Source: CAYRFQ01 sp964423615
GTDB taxonomy: Bacteria; Planctomycetota; Planctomycetia; Gemmatales; Gemmataceae
Length of the DNA: 64,000 nt
Reading direction: 5' to 3'
Assembly (NCBI GenBank): GCA_964423615.1
Contig: CAYRFQ010000008.1
Span: forward strand, 62,001-126,000
The notes under the pieces are model-generated. The model had not been told where the DNA came from and did not search any database. It saw nothing but the letters and a program-made list of their open reading frames with translations. Numbering within the stretch: position 1 is the first letter of the stretch; each line of letters opens with the position of its first letter. Shown here piece by piece: positions 34,360-44,384 of this stretch. The translations under genes were made by a program, and so were the position numbers.

Positions 34360-35520
34360 ATGATTCGCACCCGACACCCGTTAAGTTTATTCCTTCTGCT
34401 CTTGACGGTCGCATCGTGTTGGCCAGCCGTCGGAGCAGCTCAAGAGGGCATTCAGTGGCGTTATGATTATGCCAAAGCCCGTAAGGAGGCCCGGGAAAAA
34501 GGCCTCCCGTTGATTTTGGACTTCGGCTATCCTGCGTGCATTTGGTGTGTTCGACTGGAAAAGCTCACGTTCAGCGACCCAGCCGTCTCGAAAGCCATGA
34601 ACACTCAGTTCATTCCTCTGAAGATCAACGTACACCAGGACCCAACGCTCGGGCAAAAGCTCCAGGTCACCACCTACCCCACCCTAGTCTTCGCCGATTC
34701 CGATGGTCGAATCTTAGGGACAATGGAAGGATTCAAGACTGCAGAGCCGTTCCGGGAAATTCTCAAAAGGACCCTGGCTCGAGTCGAAAACCCCGGATGG
34801 ATGCAGAGAGACTACCGCCTCGCAAGCAAATCGTTCGACTCCAGAGATTATGGGAAGGCAATACCAATCCTTCGTCAAATCCTGGACGACGGAAAGTCCC
34901 GACCAATCCAACGTAAGGCCAAAGTGCTCCTCACTACGATCGAAAACCAGGCAACTGGGATCCTTACGAGGTCAAAAAACTCAATCGACCTTGGGAACTC
35001 CGAGGACGCCATCGCCAAGCTCACTGGCCTCATCAACAATTACCCGGGAACGCCTGCTGCCCGACATGCCTCGACGCTCATAACAACTGTTGCTCGTCCG
35101 AACCGAAAGATCGCAAGGAAGAATCGGGCTCAAGAACTGTTCCAGCTTGCCAAACAAGATTATGCCCGCGGGGATGTGTTGGCTGCCCTCGAACGATGTG
35201 ACTTACTTAACACGGAATACGAAGACTTCAAGGAGGCCAAAGAAGCCACGGAACTTGCTTCCACGATTCGCTCGAATCCGGCAAAAATGAAGCTGGCTTG
35301 CGAGAAGCTGAATGCTCGATTGAGGAAGATGTACTGCGAACTGGCCGAGTCATACATGGAGAAGAACGACCGCCAACGAGCTGTTGCCTATTACCAGAAG
35401 GTGCGAACGAACTTTCCTGGAACTCGAGAGTCCGAAATCGCCGCCTTGCGAATCGGTCAACTCACCAATCAACCAACTCGGGTCGTCGATTACAACAAGA
35501 GCATGGAGGACGATAAATAA
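34360..35520 (+). CDS. secreted thioredoxin-fold protein with TPR repeats
   Basis: A 386-aa exported protein with a signal peptide (about 1-27). Residues about 33-140 form a thioredoxin fold with a Cys60-Ile-Trp-Cys63 active-site motif, as in the DUF255/thioredoxin_7 families, followed by a cis-Pro region (TTYPTLVFAD). From about 155 there are tetratricopeptide-like helices (for example YGKAIPILRQIL and DRQRAVAYYQKVRTNFPGT). It probably acts as a periplasmic disulfide or reductase factor on a client bound by the TPR part. GGAG lies about 10 before the ATG. Confidence 0.87.
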   Translation: MIRTRHPLSLFLLLLTVASCWPAVGAAQEGIQWRYDYAKARKEAREKGLPLILDFGYPACIWCVRLEKLTFSDPAVSKAMNTQFIPLKINVHQDPTLGQKLQVTTYPTLVFADSDGRILGTMEGFKTAEPFREILKRTLARVENPGWMQRDYRLASKSFDSRDYGKAIPILRQILDDGKSRPIQRKAKVLLTTIENQATGILTRSKNSIDLGNSEDAIAKLTGLINNYPGTPAARHASTLITTVARPNRKIARKNRAQELFQLAKQDYARGDVLAALERCDLLNTEYEDFKEAKEATELASTIRSNPAKMKLACEKLNARLRKMYCELAESYMEKNDRQRAVAYYQKVRTNFPGTRESEIAALRIGQLTNQPTRVVDYNKSMEDDK

Positions 35521-35661
35521 CTCCAACGCCTCCTTCCCGGTCAGGCGTTCTCGCACCGCAAAATAGCAAGTTACATTCTGTTGGTATCGTGAAACACGGC
35601 GGAGTTGTTGGACAAGAAGGTACTGCAAACGCATTGCCTGAATCCGCTGTGGAACAGAAAG

Positions 35662-35690
35662 AGGCGAGGCTCGGCCTCGCCTAAGAAAAA
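35662..35690 (-). terminator. possible bidirectional hairpin between convergent genes
   Basis: A 9-bp stem (35662-35670 with 35674-35682) with a 3-base loop between the thioredoxin/TPR gene and the convergent phosphatase gene. The minus side has a short T-rich run (CTTTCTG). It is stable but the tail is weak. Confidence 0.5.
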
Positions 35691-35831
35691 CGGGAGCGCT
35701 TTTCGTTGTCGTTCTCCGTGTGCCTAGGCCCCTAGTTTTTGTTTGGTGTGAAAAGAATTGGGCGACAGTGGCAGACCGCCAAGAACAATTGTGTCTGAAC
35801 TCAAGTTTGGCAGACTTGGAATTAACGCATT

Positions 35832-36662
35832 TTAAGCTTCACCCTTTTTGTATGCCTCAGCCCAGGCATCGATGGCCAATCCGTGCAACTCGCCATTACT
35901 CGCAAGTAACCCGTTCGTTTGAAAGGCCCCCGGCGAACCATATTCAATCTTTTCACCGCCCAGACCAGTCACTTTTCCTCCTGCTTCCTCGACTAGGATG
36001 TGTCCCGCACAAATATCCCAGTCATGGAAGCGAGGGTACGTGTTCAAATACAAATCAGCCTCGCCTCGAGCGACCAACGCGAGTTTTATCCCTGCTGAGT
36101 ACGTCGGAACAACTTGCCTCGGACCGAGGACTTTAACGGGTTTCGTCGGTTCCCCAAGACTTTTCGGATGACTTTGAGTGAGAGTCGAATCGGATAAGTT
36201 TTGCACAGACCGTACGGAGCACTCCTCCGGCACGGTCTGCTCTCCGTCGATACGCCAACATCCCCCTCCCCTGACCGCGTAAGTAGTGCGGCGAGCAGCT
36301 GGCTGGGCAACGACTCCCACCTTCGTCTCACCGCCTTCAACAAAGCCAATCATGACCGAAAACTCGCCATTCTTCCGAGCAAACCCCCTGGTTCCGTCGA
36401 TAGGGTCAACAACCCACATTCGATCAGCAGATGATTTCGCTGCCGCCTTGGTACTGGTATCTTCTTCGGCGCAGATTCCGTCTTCGGGAAACTGTTCACA
36501 CAGGAATTTCAGGATGGTTTCTTGGGATAACCGGTCTGCAGCGGTGGTAATGTCGGCTGGCGCATCCGAGATAACTTCGAAACGTTCGTATTCCGTCAAG
36601 AGCACGGAAGTGGCCCGTTTGGCAGCTTCCAATGCAGCTTGGAGTTCGCGTTCGTGCGGCAT
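35832..36662 (-). CDS. inositol monophosphatase family (CysQ/HisN-like) phosphatase
   Basis: A metal-dependent sugar or nucleotide phosphatase. Signature motifs WVVDPIDGTRGF and FHDWDICAGHILVEEAGG, plus a Glu pair before them (CAEED), which bind Mg2+. The family includes inositol monophosphatase, histidinol phosphatase and 3'(2'),5'-bisphosphate nucleotidase; the motif set does not decide between them. The frame runs to a TTG at 36743 overlapping the ABC stop, but the ATG at 36662 gives the usual length (276 aa) and begins with the conserved helix. The start is uncertain. It may be translationally coupled to the ABC gene upstream. Confidence 0.9.
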   Translation of the reverse strand: MPHERELQAALEAAKRATSVLLTEYERFEVISDAPADITTAADRLSQETILKFLCEQFPEDGICAEEDTSTKAAAKSSADRMWVVDPIDGTRGFARKNGEFSVMIGFVEGGETKVGVVAQPAARRTTYAVRGGGCWRIDGEQTVPEECSVRSVQNLSDSTLTQSHPKSLGEPTKPVKVLGPRQVVPTYSAGIKLALVARGEADLYLNTYPRFHDWDICAGHILVEEAGGKVTGLGGEKIEYGSPGAFQTNGLLASNGELHGLAIDAWAEAYKKGEA

Positions 36663-36739
36663 AAAAAATTCCGTATCAAGTAAAAGGTCGAGGGAGGACT
36701 TCGTTGGAATTTTGGGAGTTCCAAGCGTCTTGATGTCCG

Positions 36740-39124
36740 TCAACTGACGGTGGACTTCTCAGGCACATGGTTAGTTGGTTTGACGACTCCAACGAATTCG
36801 TTGAACTCCATGTACTGTATGTGGCGGTATAACTCGTTCGATCCCAGCAAAGTCTTGTGATCTCCCGAAGCCACAAGTTTGCCGTCGTGGATCAAGAACA
36901 CCTTGTCGCAATGCTTGATCGTTGAGATGCGGTGGGGAAGGAAGATGACCGTACGTCCTGGTAAAACCCGCGACATGGTGTCGTCGAGTAAGTCCTTCAC
37001 TTCCTCGTCGAGTGGAACCAGAGGCTCTTCGATGATCAAAATAGCAGGATCTCGCAAGATCGCGCGTGCCAACGCGATTCGAAACTGTTGGCTAACCTCA
37101 AGCGGATGACCCATCTCACCGATGACCGTCTCGTACCCTTTGGGGAGGTTCTGGATGAAGTTGTGCGCTCGTGCAATCTTCGCAACTTCGATGATCTGGG
37201 CCAATGCATAACTCTTCTCACCACAACCAATGTTGTTTGCGATCGTGTCATTGAAGATGAGGCTGTTTTGCAGCACGAAGGCTATTTGGGCACGCAACGA
37301 TTCTAACGTGACCGAAGGAAGAGGCCGACCATCGATCATGATCTGCCCTGACGTGGGATCGAGAAAACGCGGAATCAAGTAGATTAACGCGTGTTTCTCG
37401 CGTTCGTCCGAACCGACTATTCCAACCCGTTGACCGGCCCGGATCGAGAGGCTAATATCTTCGACCAGATTCTTATCGGACTGCGGTGTTCGGAGCGTGA
37501 CGTTCTTGAAGGCTATTTTCTTGACCATCGGTGGTAGGAACACCGCGTCGATATCCTGGCCAACTCCTCCCGACTTCCCAAGAAATTCAAACACGACCTG
37601 AGCCGAAGCGAAAGCCCGACGTAAAGAACGTCTCAACTCCAACCACCGTTGAAACGGTAGGTACAAACTCACCAACGCCGTCGTCAATGTGATCGCACCT
37701 GCCATACTAAGGCTACCACGCGTCACAACGACACCAATAACAAACAAGAGTGTCAACGCCGCCACGGTACTCATGAACAACAGCATCGGAAGGTAGATTG
37801 CATCACTCCAGTACTTCCGCATTTCGGAGCGACTGTACTTGGCGAATTGTCGCTCAACTCGTGCCTGGTTAAAGACTTCCATCAAATAAACTTTGACCAG
37901 TCGCAGGATCATCAGGCTTTCCTGGATCAGCGCGAGCTGTTCCGCCGATCCCTCCGATGCTTTGCGACCCTTACCACGAAAGAACGAAGCAATCTGCCCC
38001 CCGACCATCCAGACAAGCAACGCAAACATCACAAAGGCAAGTGTCAACCACGGTTGCACCATCAGACAGAACATAAGCAACAAAGAGAATTTGATGGGTT
38101 CGCGAAAATGACCCGTGAGCCAGGTGTACAAACCGCTGTGTACGGCTTCGATATGTCTCGTCGAGATGCTCACCGCTTCGGTCGGTCCACCTTGGTGAAA
38201 GGCCAAAGTTCCCAGACGATAAGTGTGATGATAAACCGCGCGTCGCAGCCGGGTCACTGCTTCGAGAGTGGCCTTGGCCGCGAAAAACTCGTTCAAAAAT
38301 ATCAAAATCCAGCGAACAGCAGCGAGAAAAATCGCAAACACCAGCAGTCCAACGAGGTAAAGGAAAATTCCATCATGCCATGTCCACGGATTGATCGAAG
38401 CGAGCCAAGCGGCGGGAGTTGCATCAATTCGGTGCTGCATCCTGACGATTAGACTCAGGATTCCACAATCGGGGATGTCTTGGACCAGGGCCAATTCCGG
38501 CCCGACCTCATCTATCATCGCCTGCGAACGTGCATTAACCAGTTCTGCGGCTGGGGACCCTACGGATTCCTCAAGGTAAGCGTAGACACGCCAACGCCAT
38601 AAAATTTCCTGCCGCAGTTCGGTAGCGGAAGATGTTGCATAAGGGCCGGCAGCGCCAGTGGCTGCAAGATTCGCAAATGCATCGAATGTGGACAACGATA
38701 TCTTCTCGGGAGAGAAACCAAGGAGCGTAAGCCGCTCCTTCCATTTCTGGACGAACATCCGGTTCCAACCATCTCGATGCTTCTTTTCGATCTCCAGGAG
38801 TTCCTGGTCTTTCCCGGTCATAATGGTGACTAGTCGAAACTTGTCATATTGTTCCGCATACGAGTCACCTTTCAGCATGCGTTCCCAGTATTCGGGACTA
38901 CTCCGGTCGACATTGGTCTGGAAATTCTGTTGCTGGGCAGGAGGTAGGTTACGCAAAGAAGGGATCGCCCCCCGGTTAACCAGTGCGTCGGCAAACAAAC
39001 CAAGTACGAAGAGATACCCCAAGTACAATAGTCCGGTTCCGACCCCAGCAATCACAGATGTCCACTTGGCCACCGGGTCAAACTTTAGGAAGCCCCGAGC
39101 ACGTTGAAAATCATTGGTTGCCAC
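36740..39124 (-). CDS. fused ABC protein (TMD-NBD) with a degenerate ATPase domain
   Basis: A 794-aa ABC exporter-like protein. The TMD begins with helices about 22-50, a 200-residue soluble insert follows, then TMs about 250-510. The NBD spans about 538-770. Its Q-loop (Gln619), D-loop and H-loop (His731) are intact, but Walker A reads GSDEREKH (571-578; Gly to Glu and Ser/Thr to His), the signature LSGGQ reads LEVSQQ (675-680), and Walker B ends IIEEP (Asp to Glu). ATP binding and hydrolysis are doubtful. Start GTG at 39124. It follows the ABC-2 permease and precedes the phosphatase, so these could form one unit. It may be a scaffold or regulatory half of a transporter. Confidence 0.9.
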   Translation of the reverse strand: MATNDFQRARGFLKFDPVAKWTSVIAGVGTGLLYLGYLFVLGLFADALVNRGAIPSLRNLPPAQQQNFQTNVDRSSPEYWERMLKGDSYAEQYDKFRLVTIMTGKDQELLEIEKKHRDGWNRMFVQKWKERLTLLGFSPEKISLSTFDAFANLAATGAAGPYATSSATELRQEILWRWRVYAYLEESVGSPAAELVNARSQAMIDEVGPELALVQDIPDCGILSLIVRMQHRIDATPAAWLASINPWTWHDGIFLYLVGLLVFAIFLAAVRWILIFLNEFFAAKATLEAVTRLRRAVYHHTYRLGTLAFHQGGPTEAVSISTRHIEAVHSGLYTWLTGHFREPIKFSLLLMFCLMVQPWLTLAFVMFALLVWMVGGQIASFFRGKGRKASEGSAEQLALIQESLMILRLVKVYLMEVFNQARVERQFAKYSRSEMRKYWSDAIYLPMLLFMSTVAALTLLFVIGVVVTRGSLSMAGAITLTTALVSLYLPFQRWLELRRSLRRAFASAQVVFEFLGKSGGVGQDIDAVFLPPMVKKIAFKNVTLRTPQSDKNLVEDISLSIRAGQRVGIVGSDEREKHALIYLIPRFLDPTSGQIMIDGRPLPSVTLESLRAQIAFVLQNSLIFNDTIANNIGCGEKSYALAQIIEVAKIARAHNFIQNLPKGYETVIGEMGHPLEVSQQFRIALARAILRDPAILIIEEPLVPLDEEVKDLLDDTMSRVLPGRTVIFLPHRISTIKHCDKVFLIHDGKLVASGDHKTLLGSNELYRHIQYMEFNEFVGVVKPTNHVPEKSTVS

Positions 39125-39231
39125 GGAAAGTTTCCCCTGGAAAAGTGCAAGGGAAAGGTGAAAGGTTTTAAGAAATACTGTAACCCTTTCGCCTCAACCC
39201 TGGCACCTTTCATCTTTCAGCCTTTTCGAGA

Positions 39232-40452
39232 TCAAGCAACGTCACGATCTTCAAAAAGGATTAGACCGAACACAAGGGCGATGGTCGTATAGGTCAAAGC
39301 GTACACCGTTACATTCAAGGTGTACAGACTAAATAGTCCTGCTGGTAATGGTGCGTATCGAACAACAGCCGGACCCATATCAAAGCGGTCCAGGTTTGGA
39401 AGAACGTAGTCAAACACCTGGGCCACGAAATAGATCAACCTCGCCTGACCTGTGTTATCTTGGGCGCGGAGGGCAATTGAGTTCAAGACGGGAGTGAGGT
39501 GTCCTAAGAAATACACCGAAAGACAGATCATTGCATTCACGATCATTGGTAAACGTGTTGCCAAAGCTACAGCTATCGAAAGCAGGACCATGACTTGGCA
39601 GAACGAAATAAGCAGTCCTGGAGCGACGGACCCAAACTCATGAACCCACAAGAGAATTCCCTTCGTGAGAGCGTAAGCTGGCCCCGAAGAATACAAAGAA
39701 CTGGCCGTGTTGAGGACCCACAAAGGATCCGGCTTCGTTTCGTTGCCAATCTGTGGATCGAACCACTCCTTGAGAAGTATGATCCAAACCAGCCACCACC
39801 CCAACATGACCGACATCGACAATCCAGCGATCAAAATTCCCAGGAATTTACCGATCAGAAAATTACGCCGCGAAATCGGCTTGCTCATCACCGTTACAGC
39901 TGTGCGACCCTCGATCTCCTCGGCGATGGCAGTGCTCGCCGTCAACACAGCAAACAACGCGGCGACAGCCATAATGGTGATGTAACCAAGATCCTTCAGC
40001 ATCTTGATGTCCTCACCAAACGTGAAATAGGGCAAGACTGGCGAGATCCCGATTAGCCCAAACCCGGCGAAACCCAGGACCCAAAACATCGGCTGGCGGA
40101 CCCCCTCACGAAAGGCTGCCAAAGCAACCGCTCCGCCTTTTGGCCAAACCAACAACAGAAAGAAGAACACGCCAACAAAGAAATCGGCGAACAATTGTAA
40201 CTCCAACAAGGCACAATAAATCCGCCCCCAACCCTCCAGGGTTTTCGGCTCCGAGTTGAACTCGCACAAGAGCCCAAAAACAACCCCTACCCCTAAAATG
40301 CTCAGCAGGGTGTATCCCAAAGTTTTTGGATTTCTCAGTCGTGTCTTGATCAGAGAGGGGTCAAACACAATCAACCACGGGACGGCGCAAAGTACCTGAA
40401 GCGTGGTCAACAAGACGCCGAGGAGTAAAAGCGAAGATAGCGAAGCTGTCAT
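39232..40452 (-). CDS. ABC-2 type transporter permease
   Basis: A 406-aa membrane protein with about eight to nine transmembrane segments, carrying the ABC-2 hallmark EIEGRTAVTVMSKPISRRNF between membrane segments. Its ATP-binding partner is not next to it on a separate gene; the fused ABC protein downstream is the nearest candidate but is degenerate. The gap to that gene is 107 bp. Substrate unknown. Confidence 0.87.
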   Translation of the reverse strand: MTASLSSLLLLGVLLTTLQVLCAVPWLIVFDPSLIKTRLRNPKTLGYTLLSILGVGVVFGLLCEFNSEPKTLEGWGRIYCALLELQLFADFFVGVFFFLLLVWPKGGAVALAAFREGVRQPMFWVLGFAGFGLIGISPVLPYFTFGEDIKMLKDLGYITIMAVAALFAVLTASTAIAEEIEGRTAVTVMSKPISRRNFLIGKFLGILIAGLSMSVMLGWWLVWIILLKEWFDPQIGNETKPDPLWVLNTASSLYSSGPAYALTKGILLWVHEFGSVAPGLLISFCQVMVLLSIAVALATRLPMIVNAMICLSVYFLGHLTPVLNSIALRAQDNTGQARLIYFVAQVFDYVLPNLDRFDMGPAVVRYAPLPAGLFSLYTLNVTVYALTYTTIALVFGLILFEDRDVA

Positions 40453-40597
40453 GTCTGCTGCAGAAGGTCAACGGAAAAATCACAAAGGAGAAGGTTCGAG
40501 CAATCGCTTTTCCTTTAATCCTTATTCCGATCACCATTCCCCTTTCGTTTCTTTTTGTTTTCTAGTCGATATTGCACCGATAGGTCGTCTCGAAGTC

Positions 40598-40867
40598 TTA
40601 TTGTCGAACGACAAAACCATTGAATTCCTGGGAGCCTTGGTCTTCGATGTAGGTGTCAGTGATGTTGTTCTCCATTCGCGAGTGGATGGCTTCCAGGAAG
40701 GCGACAACCTCTTCCGCTTCCCCTTGAGCCACCATTTCCACGGTCCCATCTGCGACGTTCCTGACATAGCCTTCCACCGCATGGTTCTTCGATAAGGCTT
40801 GAGTCGTGTGGCGAAAGCCCACACCCTGTACCCTTCCCGAGAAGATGACCTTTTTGCAAACCATCAT
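40598..40867 (-). CDS. acyP: acylphosphatase
   Basis: A small enzyme that hydrolyses acyl phosphates. It has the hallmark GRVQGVGFRHTT with the catalytic Arg, and the Asn in GYVRNVADGTVE. The frame is open to a TTG at 40873; two ATGs in a row at 40867 and 40864 are the probable start, giving about 89 aa, the family size. It lies between nadK and the ABC-2 permease on the same strand. Confidence 0.93.
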   Translation of the reverse strand: MMVCKKVIFSGRVQGVGFRHTTQALSKNHAVEGYVRNVADGTVEMVAQGEAEEVVAFLEAIHSRMENNITDTYIEDQGSQEFNGFVVRQ

Positions 40868-40997
40868 TGACAATGCGTACCTCGTCTTTGTATCGATTCG
40901 ATGCTACTACGCTGCTGCCTGGAAGAATGTTCTGGCAAGTGGCCGCAGGAAACAGGATACCGCGGATGCCTGCAAATCCCTCCGTTTTCGGAGAGTT

Positions 40998-41849
40998 CTA
41001 TTCTCGATAGTTGGGAAGTGCACCCCAATTGAGTTTCTGACGCAGTGTATCGTAGTAGTTGCTTCCCTGAACCTTAATTAGTTGAAATGTGACTGGAGCT
41101 TTGCGAATGGTCACTTTATGCTCTTGTGTGATTGTAACCGATTCTTGGCCGTCCATCCCCAGACTCGCTTGCTTCGTGCGTCCTGTCATTGTGATAGTGT
41201 ATGTGTGTTCGGCTGACTCAACAACAGGTCGGTGCGTCAAAGCGTGCGGGCACATCGGCGTGATGACAAAAGCCGAAAGCTGCTGTCCAAGGATCGGCCC
41301 TCCTGCCGACATCGAATGAGCCGTCGACCCGATCGGTGTGCTCAAAATCAACCCGTCACCGCGATAATGAGCCGCAGGAATGGAGTCGATTGCGAGATCC
41401 AGTTCGAGCAGTGGAAATGGTGGTAGCGTGTGAACCATCACCTCATTGAGACCGAGAAAAACCCGGCGTTCGACTCCCGAGGTACTGTCCTTCTGAACTA
41501 TCTCGCATTCGTACATCAAGTGACGCGTGAGTGTGTACTGGCCTGTTGTGACCAACGGAAGACATTCTACCAATCGGTCTGGGTCCAAATCAGCCAAAAA
41601 TCCAAGTCGCCCTAAATTCACTCCCAAAACTGGGATTTGGAAATACCCCATTTGCCGGGCCGCACGGAGGATGGCCCCGTCACCCCCCAGAACCAGTGCC
41701 AAATCGGCTTCCTGATAGGGACTGAGGTCCATTTTTTGCTGCAGATCCTCCACCAATATCGTGCAATGCGCTGCTAAATGCGGACGCAACTGGTCGAGGA
41801 CTTCTGAGATGCCAGACCGTTCGACGCTGCCAAGAACCAATATTTTCAA
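40998..41849 (-). CDS. nadK: NAD kinase
   Basis: A 283-aa ATP-NAD kinase, which makes NADP+. Motifs LGGDGAILRAARQ, NEVMVHT and GLILSTPIGSTAHSMSAGGP are all present and cover substrate binding and catalysis. It starts with TTG at 41849, preceded by GAGGTG about 5 upstream. It is the first gene of a minus-strand run that includes acyP and the ABC genes, although the following gap is about 130 bp. Confidence 0.95.
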   Translation of the reverse strand: MKILVLGSVERSGISEVLDQLRPHLAAHCTILVEDLQQKMDLSPYQEADLALVLGGDGAILRAARQMGYFQIPVLGVNLGRLGFLADLDPDRLVECLPLVTTGQYTLTRHLMYECEIVQKDSTSGVERRVFLGLNEVMVHTLPPFPLLELDLAIDSIPAAHYRGDGLILSTPIGSTAHSMSAGGPILGQQLSAFVITPMCPHALTHRPVVESAEHTYTITMTGRTKQASLGMDGQESVTITQEHKVTIRKAPVTFQLIKVQGSNYYDTLRQKLNWGALPNYRE

Positions 41850-42768
41850 CGGTTCACCTCATCTCGTCCTGGCTGTGGCAAGAACGCACAAAACTAGGCA
41901 AAACAACACCCTGCGAATGTCCGCCCGACCAACATTGGAACTCATTGGAATCGTTTTTTCCGAAGAGTTTTGTGGTTAATGCTGTTCCTATCTCGTTCCC
42001 ATGTTTATGATAAAACTATAAGTACATGTGGTTGAAACAATCCTTCGAGGTTTTCTAGAACGGCTCTACTTTTCTCCAGGGCACTCAACAAAGGCAATCA
42101 AGAAATCCAGTTGAACGAAGCCTCACGTTAGGATCTTTGGGCTAGAAAATTTCTCGGAGAAATACAATCTACGACGATTTCGCAGGCTATAATTGGACTT
42201 AACTGGAATTCACCGTTTCTTCTGTGCGTCGAAACGAAAAAATCGTATTGGCTTCTCACTTCCAAGGTCCTATTGGTGATTCAATCAACAAAGCTCATTT
42301 GAACAATCTTTCGTTAGGCAGCCGAGTTGGTCCGACAAATAAATTCGTCAACCAAAAGGCCTCGTTGGTCTCCCCAACAACACAGCACACAATGCATGCA
42401 AGCGATCAACCAGCGGCGGTGTGTTGGAAATGAATCGCAGGCGTTTACGCTCTGAGCCATTTGAGATTCTGGATGGTCCTTGCCGTGGAATTCTACTCCT
42501 CTGAGGCTTCTCTCTGGATTTCTCCATGAAAACAGAGGACACGTTTGTAATCCATCGATAAACAAACTGGAAGATTCTGAGATAGGACATTCATTGATGT
42601 GTTAGGAACAATGCTTCCTCGTCTGAGAATCTCAAGGATAAGCGAACTTCGGTTTGAATTGTTTAGGACACTAACGGTTCCCCTCAAACTTTTTTCCCGA
42701 ACCGTGACTCGATTACGGAGAGTCAGAAGTTTCGGAAAGCTCCGCCAACTTCCGAGCAGGTCACGAAC
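41850..42768. other. intergenic, no supported gene
   Basis: About 920 bp. Overlapping short open frames (for example 42224-42433 plus and 42314-42687 minus) lack domains and ribosome binding sites. Probably contains the nadK promoter and that of the next rightward gene. Confidence 0.45.
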
Positions 42769-43911
42769 ATGTCAACAGCCAAGCTTCCTAGAACCAAGGT
42801 CATGAACGGGAATATGGACTCTCGAGCTATCTGCCGTTGGTTGCAGTTGCCGGATGCAACTTGGCCGCCCGACCACTACACCCTTCTGGGTCTGACCCAA
42901 GGCGAGAGCAACATCGACAAGATCGAAGAACAGGCGCAGGAACGGATGGCGACCGTCCGTTGCTACCAACTTTCTCACCCGGAATTAGCGACAGAAGCGC
43001 TAAACCGGTTGGCAGAAGCTTACGCATGCCTAACTACCAGCTCAATGAAACACCAATATGACGCTGGACTAGGAATTGTCCTCGGCCACCAACCCACCTT
43101 CGATTCGGACTCACAAAAAAAGACCATGCGAGGCCAGGGCGACACAATCCCCAGTGGTGTTCGAGCCATTGTGTACGACTCAAGCCAAGAACCTCCAAGA
43201 CGACGCAAACAAGTCCGGAGTGCCGACGTCGAGACGCAAGAAATGCCCGCTATCCCTCCCATGGAAGTAGGTCCCTCAGAACTATCTGCAAAATCGGACA
43301 TTGAACTCCCTGTAGGTCACTCACAAGCTGAAAAAGCAACGGTCCTCCCATCCCTCCCAGCCGATCCAGTTTTAGAGTCGGCGCGGTACTCACGCACTGC
43401 CCTCCGCGGCATTGCCACCCGGAGAGGTTTATATGAGAGGGTTCTTTTGACCCGTAAGCTTCGACGCCTGTGGCAACGTGCCGGAAGCGTCTTGGGAGAT
43501 GCTAAACGGAAAGTAACTCGCCCCTCCGAAGGCCATGCTCTTCTGAAAAACCTTTGGGCGCTGGAAGCTTTACTAGAAGAGTTTCCAGGATTCGTGGGTC
43601 GTCCTGGGAAACCCGGATACCGAGTCGCCATCTTGGCTCGCGACGAGAAGCCTTTGAAGGCCCTGCATCAAATGGACAAAGCCGAACGCGAACTGCTAAA
43701 GCAAGACTGGCGAACGGGGCTAACGCTCATCCAATCTCACCTCAGTTTCCTACGCGAAGTCGTTGCCCAACGCAAAAGAAAAAGCTGGTTGAAGGACACA
43801 AGCCGTGTGGTCCGCGCATGGATGGGAGAACACCGCCCAATTCTTACTGTCCTTGCTGGAATTGCACTCTTTGCGAGCGTTCTCCTGCTGACCTGGTTTT
43901 TGCAACTCTAA
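42769..43911 (+). CDS. J-domain-like protein with a C-terminal membrane anchor
   Basis: A 380-aa protein. Residues about 34-100 resemble a DnaJ-type helical domain (DHYTLLGLTQGESNIDKIEE then NRLAEAYACLTTSSMKHQYD), but the HPD motif needed to stimulate DnaK is absent. A long disordered linker follows, then a helical region (about 220-340) and a transmembrane helix (about 356-379). Such J-like proteins are frequent in planctomycetes. It may act as a membrane scaffold. The ATG is preceded by weak signals (AGCAGGTCACGAAC), so the start is approximate. Confidence 0.72.
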   Translation: MSTAKLPRTKVMNGNMDSRAICRWLQLPDATWPPDHYTLLGLTQGESNIDKIEEQAQERMATVRCYQLSHPELATEALNRLAEAYACLTTSSMKHQYDAGLGIVLGHQPTFDSDSQKKTMRGQGDTIPSGVRAIVYDSSQEPPRRRKQVRSADVETQEMPAIPPMEVGPSELSAKSDIELPVGHSQAEKATVLPSLPADPVLESARYSRTALRGIATRRGLYERVLLTRKLRRLWQRAGSVLGDAKRKVTRPSEGHALLKNLWALEALLEEFPGFVGRPGKPGYRVAILARDEKPLKALHQMDKAERELLKQDWRTGLTLIQSHLSFLREVVAQRKRKSWLKDTSRVVRAWMGEHRPILTVLAGIALFASVLLLTWFLQL

Positions 43912-44384
43912 ACAGCCTCAGATACAAGCCTTTCAATTTCTCTTCAGAGTCGGTCTTGCCCAGGCTAACGGCCTGGGAAGGCTTGGACCGACAAAATTCA
44001 CCTTCGCTCTCTGCATTTTCAGCCATACTCATCCACCCACTACTCGTGAGATATTCCCAACGAAAAGCATTTTCAATAGAAGCACTATCGCCTTCGCAGG
44101 AACCCTGCCCTACCCAGCGATTGTCATTGACAGCCCTATGTCAATGATTATGATGTACATGCAGTATTGAACGGAAAGCTCAGCCGCAATTGTCCGAATC
44201 TTTCTTGACTCTGGCCATCTACGTTCTACGAGGTCTTGAGTTGCTGGCCTTCCGTTTCAGAGAAACGATTTGCCTATCTCACCACGATGTTGTTCATCAT
44301 CGAGGCAATGTCGTTTCCAAAAACTGTTGTATTGTTCTCTTAAATTGCCCGCAACCTGCTCGCGATGGAAGGGATAAGACGTCC
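43912..44384. other. intergenic, with a long imperfect hairpin
   Basis: About 470 bp. A 7-bp perfect stem CCCAGGC/GCCTGGG (43959-43965 with 43971-43977) is extended by an outer CGGTC/GACCG pairing to about 43951-43990; it is probably the terminator of the J-like gene but has no T-tract. No gene is supported before the MarR gene. Confidence 0.5.

Noticed and set aside
40403..40795. 130-codon plus-strand frame
   Set aside because: Antisense to acylphosphatase and the permease start; no support of its own.
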